From: Siphlonurus alternatus
Lineage: Eukaryota; Arthropoda; Insecta; Ephemeroptera; Siphlonuridae
NCBI GenBank assembly: GCA_949825025.1
Contig: OX463782.1
Location: 27,692,759 to 27,756,758, forward strand
DNA length: 64,000 bases
Direction of reading: 5' to 3'
Part shown: positions 59,238-64,000 of the stretch, piece by piece
How the letters are laid out: every line of letters begins with the position of its first letter
How positions within the stretch are numbered: position 1 is the stretch's first letter
Translations under genes and position numbers: made by a program
The notes under the pieces: model-generated
What the model saw: the letters and a program-made list of their open reading frames with translations, nothing else
Database searches by the model: none
Told to the model about the DNA's origin: nothing

Positions 59238-59263
59238 CTGCTGCTGCTGCTGCTGCTGCTGCT
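59238..59263. repeat. (CTG)n microsatellite, about 8 units
   Basis: 26 bases of CTG, the only sizeable trinucleotide array in the window. It is not inside a convincing open frame. Confidence 0.95.
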
Positions 59264-59877
59264 AAGTTATATATGTTTGAACAAAGAGCCAGTAGCTAAG
59301 TTTGCATTGAGCGTCTTTCTTTGGCATTTGCTTTTCTATGAGCAACAAAACGGCAAGCATATAGCGACGAGACATAGAAGGATGCAACCTCGCGATGCAA
59401 TATAACTACAATATGCAGAGAAGCAAGGAGGTATGGTATAATTGCAGTGTATTCCTTAGTGTGCTATATACATATAGCAAGCAGTATGTGGTTGAAATTG
59501 TAATAATCTACTTGTAATACAAAGTACAATGCCACACTCTACAAGTATTTAATAATTATCTCTCTCAAGATTTAAACGTTTCAAGTTTATATTATAATTG
59601 TTTCTAATTACTTAAGTTATATTCTCTTTAATTTGTTCAGGGTTTCATTTAATGCTATTCATATAATATAAGAATTTCCATTGTGAAACTCCCATCGCCT
59701 GTAAAGTATGCTTCGTGCTCTTCATAAATGTTCAAGAAGTTGCATAATTTACAGAGTGTAAACATTCCAAGTAATGCTATAAAACTAAATTATTTTTATT
59801 CAAAACAGTGTAGTGTGTACCATATGTGTCACACACATAAAATTGAGGTAAAATCTTTTTCTGATTCTGGATGGTTT

Positions 59878-59908
<31 letters not shown>

Positions 59909-60479
59909 CTTTTTTTACGTGCTTGAAATAGGAAATTACGCTATTCTCCCAAGCCGCGCAAAAATAATAATAATAATAATAAAATAAAAAAAATTTGCTA
60001 GTTATTTTAGCATTTTTTTAACATATTATATATATTGCATTATTTATCAAGTTAAATTTCAATTAAATTGGTTAACACACACTTCGACAGATATAATTAT
60101 GAAAAATCGAGGTATCTATATAAATATATTCTTCATTACTTCATATATATCTATATAAATATATATCATATTTCATCTTCTCATAAATTTTTTTCGGTAT
60201 ATTCTTCATAATTTTTTAACTAGTTAATATTGATACAAAACTAGTATTTAATACAAAATATAATTATACCATACAATATGAAGAAATTTGAAACTTAATT
60301 AAGCTCTTAAATTTAATTTATATTTATATCTAATTTATTACAATATTCATTCATATAGTCAAGATATAATTTGAATGTATTATACACAAATAATGTACAA
60401 TAGTTAAGATATAAAAACTAGTTAATACCTGAACTATTGTTATACAAAAATCTATAATAACAATGATGTGAAGCAGTGT
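59264..60479. other. AT-rich non-coding DNA, no gene seen
   Basis: A mixed patch at 59290-59440 (GAGCAACAAAACGGCAAGC, CATATAGCGACGAGACATAG) is followed by A/T-rich sequence, a 25-base poly(A) at 59884-59908 and a short (AAT) run near 59966. Confidence 0.5.
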
Positions 60480-60764
60480 GTGAGTTTATTGTAATTGGTA
60501 GAGGACGAGTCACGTACGTGCACGTAAGGTAAGGGGTGACATTAACGTGAGGATGTGGTAAGTCACGGTAACGACTTTACCTTTAGACGACGTGTTTCTA
60601 CTTGAGAACATATATATAGCAGCCAAGAAGGGTTGCTTTGGGAGATGGTGGTGGTAGCAAGCATGTTTCTACAGTTAGCAACTATTACACAACATATAAC
60701 GAGCTAACAAAGCAGTATATGAGAAGAACAGACAGACTAGAGACTAAACTACAGCACAATGTTA

Positions 60765-60766
<2 letters not shown>
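60480..60766. other. GC-richer unique island
   Basis: Mixed sequence has repeated ACGT words: GAGTCACGTACGTGCACGTA, AGTCACGGTAACGAC and TAGACGACGTGTTTC. ACGTACGT and CACGTG-like cores are clustered. A 144-codon plus frame starts at 60638 but depends on the adjacent (CT)n array. Candidate regulatory sequence. Confidence 0.3.
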
Positions 60767-60795
<29 letters not shown>

Positions 60796-60829
60796 TCTCC
60801 CTCTCTCTCTCTTTCTCTCTCTCTCTCTC
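60767..60829 (-). repeat. Imperfect (CT)n microsatellite
   Basis: About 63 bases of CT with CCCT and TTT interruptions, older or more degenerate than the other CT arrays. Confidence 0.95.
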
Positions 60830-61489
60830 AAGTGCACTCGTGGGACTGACTATATACGCAAGCTCTATATGGTTGACATAACACACATGAGTTCAGCCAC
60901 AAAACTAACATACTCAGGTAAATTCCACACACTATTTATATATAATATATATATATACAAATACGCTCATATAATATGTTATATTTCTACGCACATTATT
61001 ATAACAGATAAAATTAGATTTTTCCCTCTCTCTCAATTATATTATGTAAATAGTCAAATTGGGTATACTTAATAATAATGATATAAACTTTGACAATTAA
61101 TTTTTATTGTATTTTAACAAAGTAAACTATATTATATTTTCATTTTTTATAATAATTATTTTAAGTAAAAAAAAATTTTTCATGTATAATAAAATTATAT
61201 TTTATTACATAAAAAAAATATTAAATTAATTTCCCTGGTCTGGCTAGTCTTTTTGGAAATATTATAACAAATGCTCACATTTAATACTAAAAAGGGGCTA
61301 TAGAACATTAACTATATTATAGAAAAAAACTATTGAGGATATAGTAAGTAAAAAATCTAACCTTTTACTGTAATCAAGTGAGACATCGGTGCCAAAGTTT
61401 AAGTGAAAATTCTAGATAATTTGTGGGAGAGAAAAGCTGTGAGATTTGGGGGATACTTGAGATATAAATCAAGTCTTAACGTTTAGGTC
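60830..61489. other. AT-rich non-coding DNA, no gene seen
   Basis: Mainly A/T-rich. Nothing recognised. Confidence 0.55.
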
Positions 61490-61700
61490 TTGGTTCGTTT
61501 TACGTCACCCGGTTCTAGAGAGAGAGAGGAGGGCATGAATTGAGCCAAGAAATTGACTGATTTTCTTCCTGCTTGTGCCGTCTTGTGCTCAGCGAGCGGT
61601 CTCTGATTTGGCTCGATTGTTTAAGTGATGGTGAAGAGGGGGCAAGTGCGAGTGTTGGCACAGAAGAGTGGGGGACTATCTTCCTCTGTAACCATTACAA
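61490..61700. other. GC-richer unique island
   Basis: Mixed block: TTACGTCACCCGGTTCTAGA, a short GA run, TGCCGTCTTGTGCTCAGCGA and AAGAGGGGGCAAGTGCGAGT. A 63-codon frame (61573-61764) has no recognisable product. Confidence 0.25.
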
Positions 61701-64000
61701 AAAAAAGAAAAGAAAATACGTCACTGCTTTATCACCAAGATGTTATATTGTAAGGTACAATTAAAATAAATTGTGTTTCTTATTTTTTAATGTAGCACTA
61801 AAAATAAAAATATATAATTGTTATTTCAAGATACTTTTTTTTAAAGGTAAAATAAAATAAAAATATTTTGCAGTGTTCTTTAATTTTTAATAACTATATA
61901 TGAGTTTTAATAAATTACAGTTAAATTCATATACAGTTCTATTTTTCAATATTATTTAGTTAAATAATTTTTTTCATTATTATGAGAGACAATTTAGAAC
62001 ATATCTTTAAAGATACTACCTCAAAATAATTAATTATCTTGAAAACCCAAAAGTATTAGAGAAAAAGAACTACTGTCTGTAATAGAGAGAAAGTGAAAAA
62101 TATGGCGACTGAAAATGAAGAACGATAAACCTTAGTCGAGCTAAAGCAAGAGTAATGGAAGGGAAAAGAGGAAATTTTCAGTAAAAGAGCGGCCTAAATA
62201 AGATGATGAAATATAGACATACGGTAATCAATATACTTTTAGTTCCAACTTCAATATAATACATTCCCTTTAATATTTTACAATGATAATTTATTTTATA
62301 ATAACTACATTTATAAATTTATGCAAAACAATTATACATTAAGTATTTCTTGAATATACATTACTAATATAAAATATAATAATATATAATTATAGAAAGT
62401 TTTTACATTTAAAATAAAATATGAAGAAATTTAATGAGAATTCTTATAAAAATTCATAGCTATAGTTTTTTTCTAATTCCTTTTCTTCTGTACTATACAG
62501 TAATATGTACAGTGTAAGCTACAAATTCCAGTTGCACAGAAAAAGTATTTATATATAAAAAAGTTCAAAGTAAAAATAAAATAATTTTAGTAATGTGGAG
62601 GCTGCAGGTGCATGCACGACTATATTATAAAGAAGAAGTTTCACGTTGAGCTCGTGCTTAAAGACAGAATCGACGTGAACTCAATAAGCTTTCAACCTAG
62701 ATTGCTGATTTCATTGCACATTCTAGATTGCTTGCATTGCCTTTGTTGGCTTTAACGTCAAGGAAAATTTATTCTTATAATGACAATCTATATAAAATAT
62801 AGCAATATATTATAAATAATAACGGTATAATATTATAAAAGACTTTATTATAAAAAAAATGTTAGTATAAAGATTATATATAATAATAATCATGGTAATA
62901 TAACTATTATTATTCATTATTAATACATTATTTTGTAATAATATTAAACTGGCATGCAGTACTCTTTATCGAATATTTAAGCTTATAAATATTTAACTGT
63001 AATATTTTAATTTTGCAACAGTTATTATAAATTTAATGTTCATCAAAGACTTTATTTTTCATGAATTTAAAATAAAAAATATATATTTTTTTTATTTTTT
63101 GAAAATTTAAGAAATGAATAATTAACATACATTAAAATCATTTTTAAATTTTGATATTCAATGGTATGACCAGAAAGTATAAATTTAAATAGCTCTTGTA
63201 TGATGTCAACATTTTATTTTAAATTAAAATTATTAAATTTATTATTAATTTAAAAAAAATATTTCTACTTGATTCAATTAATATTATATCAAAAGACCTT
63301 TGTTATATAATATAATATAGAATTGTTCAGCAAGGTCACAAGATGGTGTTCACTTTTTAACAATGCCACGGTGTAAAATATTGTGGTCTTTGGTGGCAGC
63401 AGCTGACACTGTATATATATTGTTGTCACAGCAGCAGCCTCCGTCTTTTAAGATTGTGTTATAGTTGGAATACAGAGAAACCTTCCCCTGTGGTGGATTG
63501 TGGTGCTAGTCTGCTGCCACCAAAGTGTCGTCATAGCTGTCGGATTCACAAACTAACTTCATTCCTGTCAAAAACAAAACAAAATAAAACATTACCAAGG
63601 AAAATTATTATTGTATTTACCTTGTTGTTGTTGTTATTTGTTTTTTTCACTTATTTTTTCTTTTTTTATATAATGTTGGCATCACTGACAAACAGTTATG
63701 CCACTCAAAAAGTTATAAATCTGTCAACATATATAAAACTTTTGTTTTACTATAATTTAGAAAGACTAACTACAGCTATAACCAAACAATTCAACTATAT
63801 ATACCTCCCGTTGTTTTTTTTTGGTTCTCTATTTATATACAGCTAGTATACTGCAATATAGCTGTAAAGTTGTAAATTCAAATATATAGTGTGTAATGTC
63901 TGCCTTTGTTATTGTTGTTTCTGCTTTTAAGTTGTTGGTTAAAACGATTAAAACGATTATAACAATTTAATGTTATAATACTATTTACGACGTATGTGTA
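61701..64000. other. AT-rich non-coding DNA with two mixed patches
   Basis: A/T-rich except at 62590-62770 (GGAGGCTGCAGGTGCATGCA, CATTCTAGATTGCTTGCATT) and at 63330-63560. In the latter, TTTGGTGGCAGCAG (about 63389) is matched exactly by its complement CTGCTGCCACCAAA (about 63511), a 14-bp inverted repeat 110 bases apart. A 130-codon frame from 63454 runs into low-complexity AT sequence and is not credible. No gene was seen up to the window end. Confidence 0.45.

Overview
This 64 kb window reads as non-coding DNA from an animal nuclear genome, and I could not recognise a single protein-coding gene or exon in it. It is very AT-rich, with long stretches that look close to 80% A+T. It is dense in poly(A)/poly(T) runs and in dinucleotide microsatellites: three (TA)n arrays and seven (GA/CT)n arrays. 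It also holds many short dispersed repeats. The repeats include a SINE whose head is derived from 5S rRNA, several families of foldback elements (non-autonomous, MITE-like, with long terminal inverted repeats), and what look like 3' tails of non-LTR retrotransposons. An arthropod, most likely an insect, fits best. That is an inference from genome style, not from a diagnostic gene. The longest open frames are short (under 151 codons), low in complexity or overlapping on both strands, and none shows a domain I know. The window is probably intergenic or the inside of a very large intron.

Layout. 0-9 kb: AT-rich DNA with a partial family A foldback element, a family B element, the first (TA)n array, a foldback element with AAAGGT ends (family E), and several GC-richer 'islands' of 150-350 bp that look like unique sequence and could be regulatory. 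9-10 kb: the longest (TA)n array, then the one near-complete 5S-derived SINE. 10-19 kb: AT-rich sequence with more islands, a full-length family A foldback element and a family B copy. 19-21.5 kb: the most complex part. A family A element abuts a truncated 5S-SINE, followed by a 73-bp tandem duplication, a 218-bp repeat built from the 19-mer CCCCTGAAAGTATGCAACC, a cluster of GCGC tetramers, and a 600-bp GC- and CpG-rich block. 21.5-33 kb: copies of a ~190-bp dispersed repeat (family D, two of them forming an inverted pair 7 kb apart), family A and B copies, and two old SINE fragments. 33-48 kb: LINE-like tails, family C and G elements, a near-perfect 172-bp hairpin element (family F), (GA)n arrays and the best-preserved family B hairpin. 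48-64 kb: AT-rich DNA with most of the (CT)n arrays, a perfect 51-bp palindrome, a possible tRNA-derived SINE head and further GC-richer islands.

No genes are seen to work together here. The biology visible is transposon ecology: at least seven groups of short elements, some nested, that appear to be non-autonomous. A second theme is an excess of the palindrome TGACGTCA (nine copies), partly carried by foldback elements. No evidence of a CRISPR array, operon, rRNA operon or intact tRNA gene was seen.
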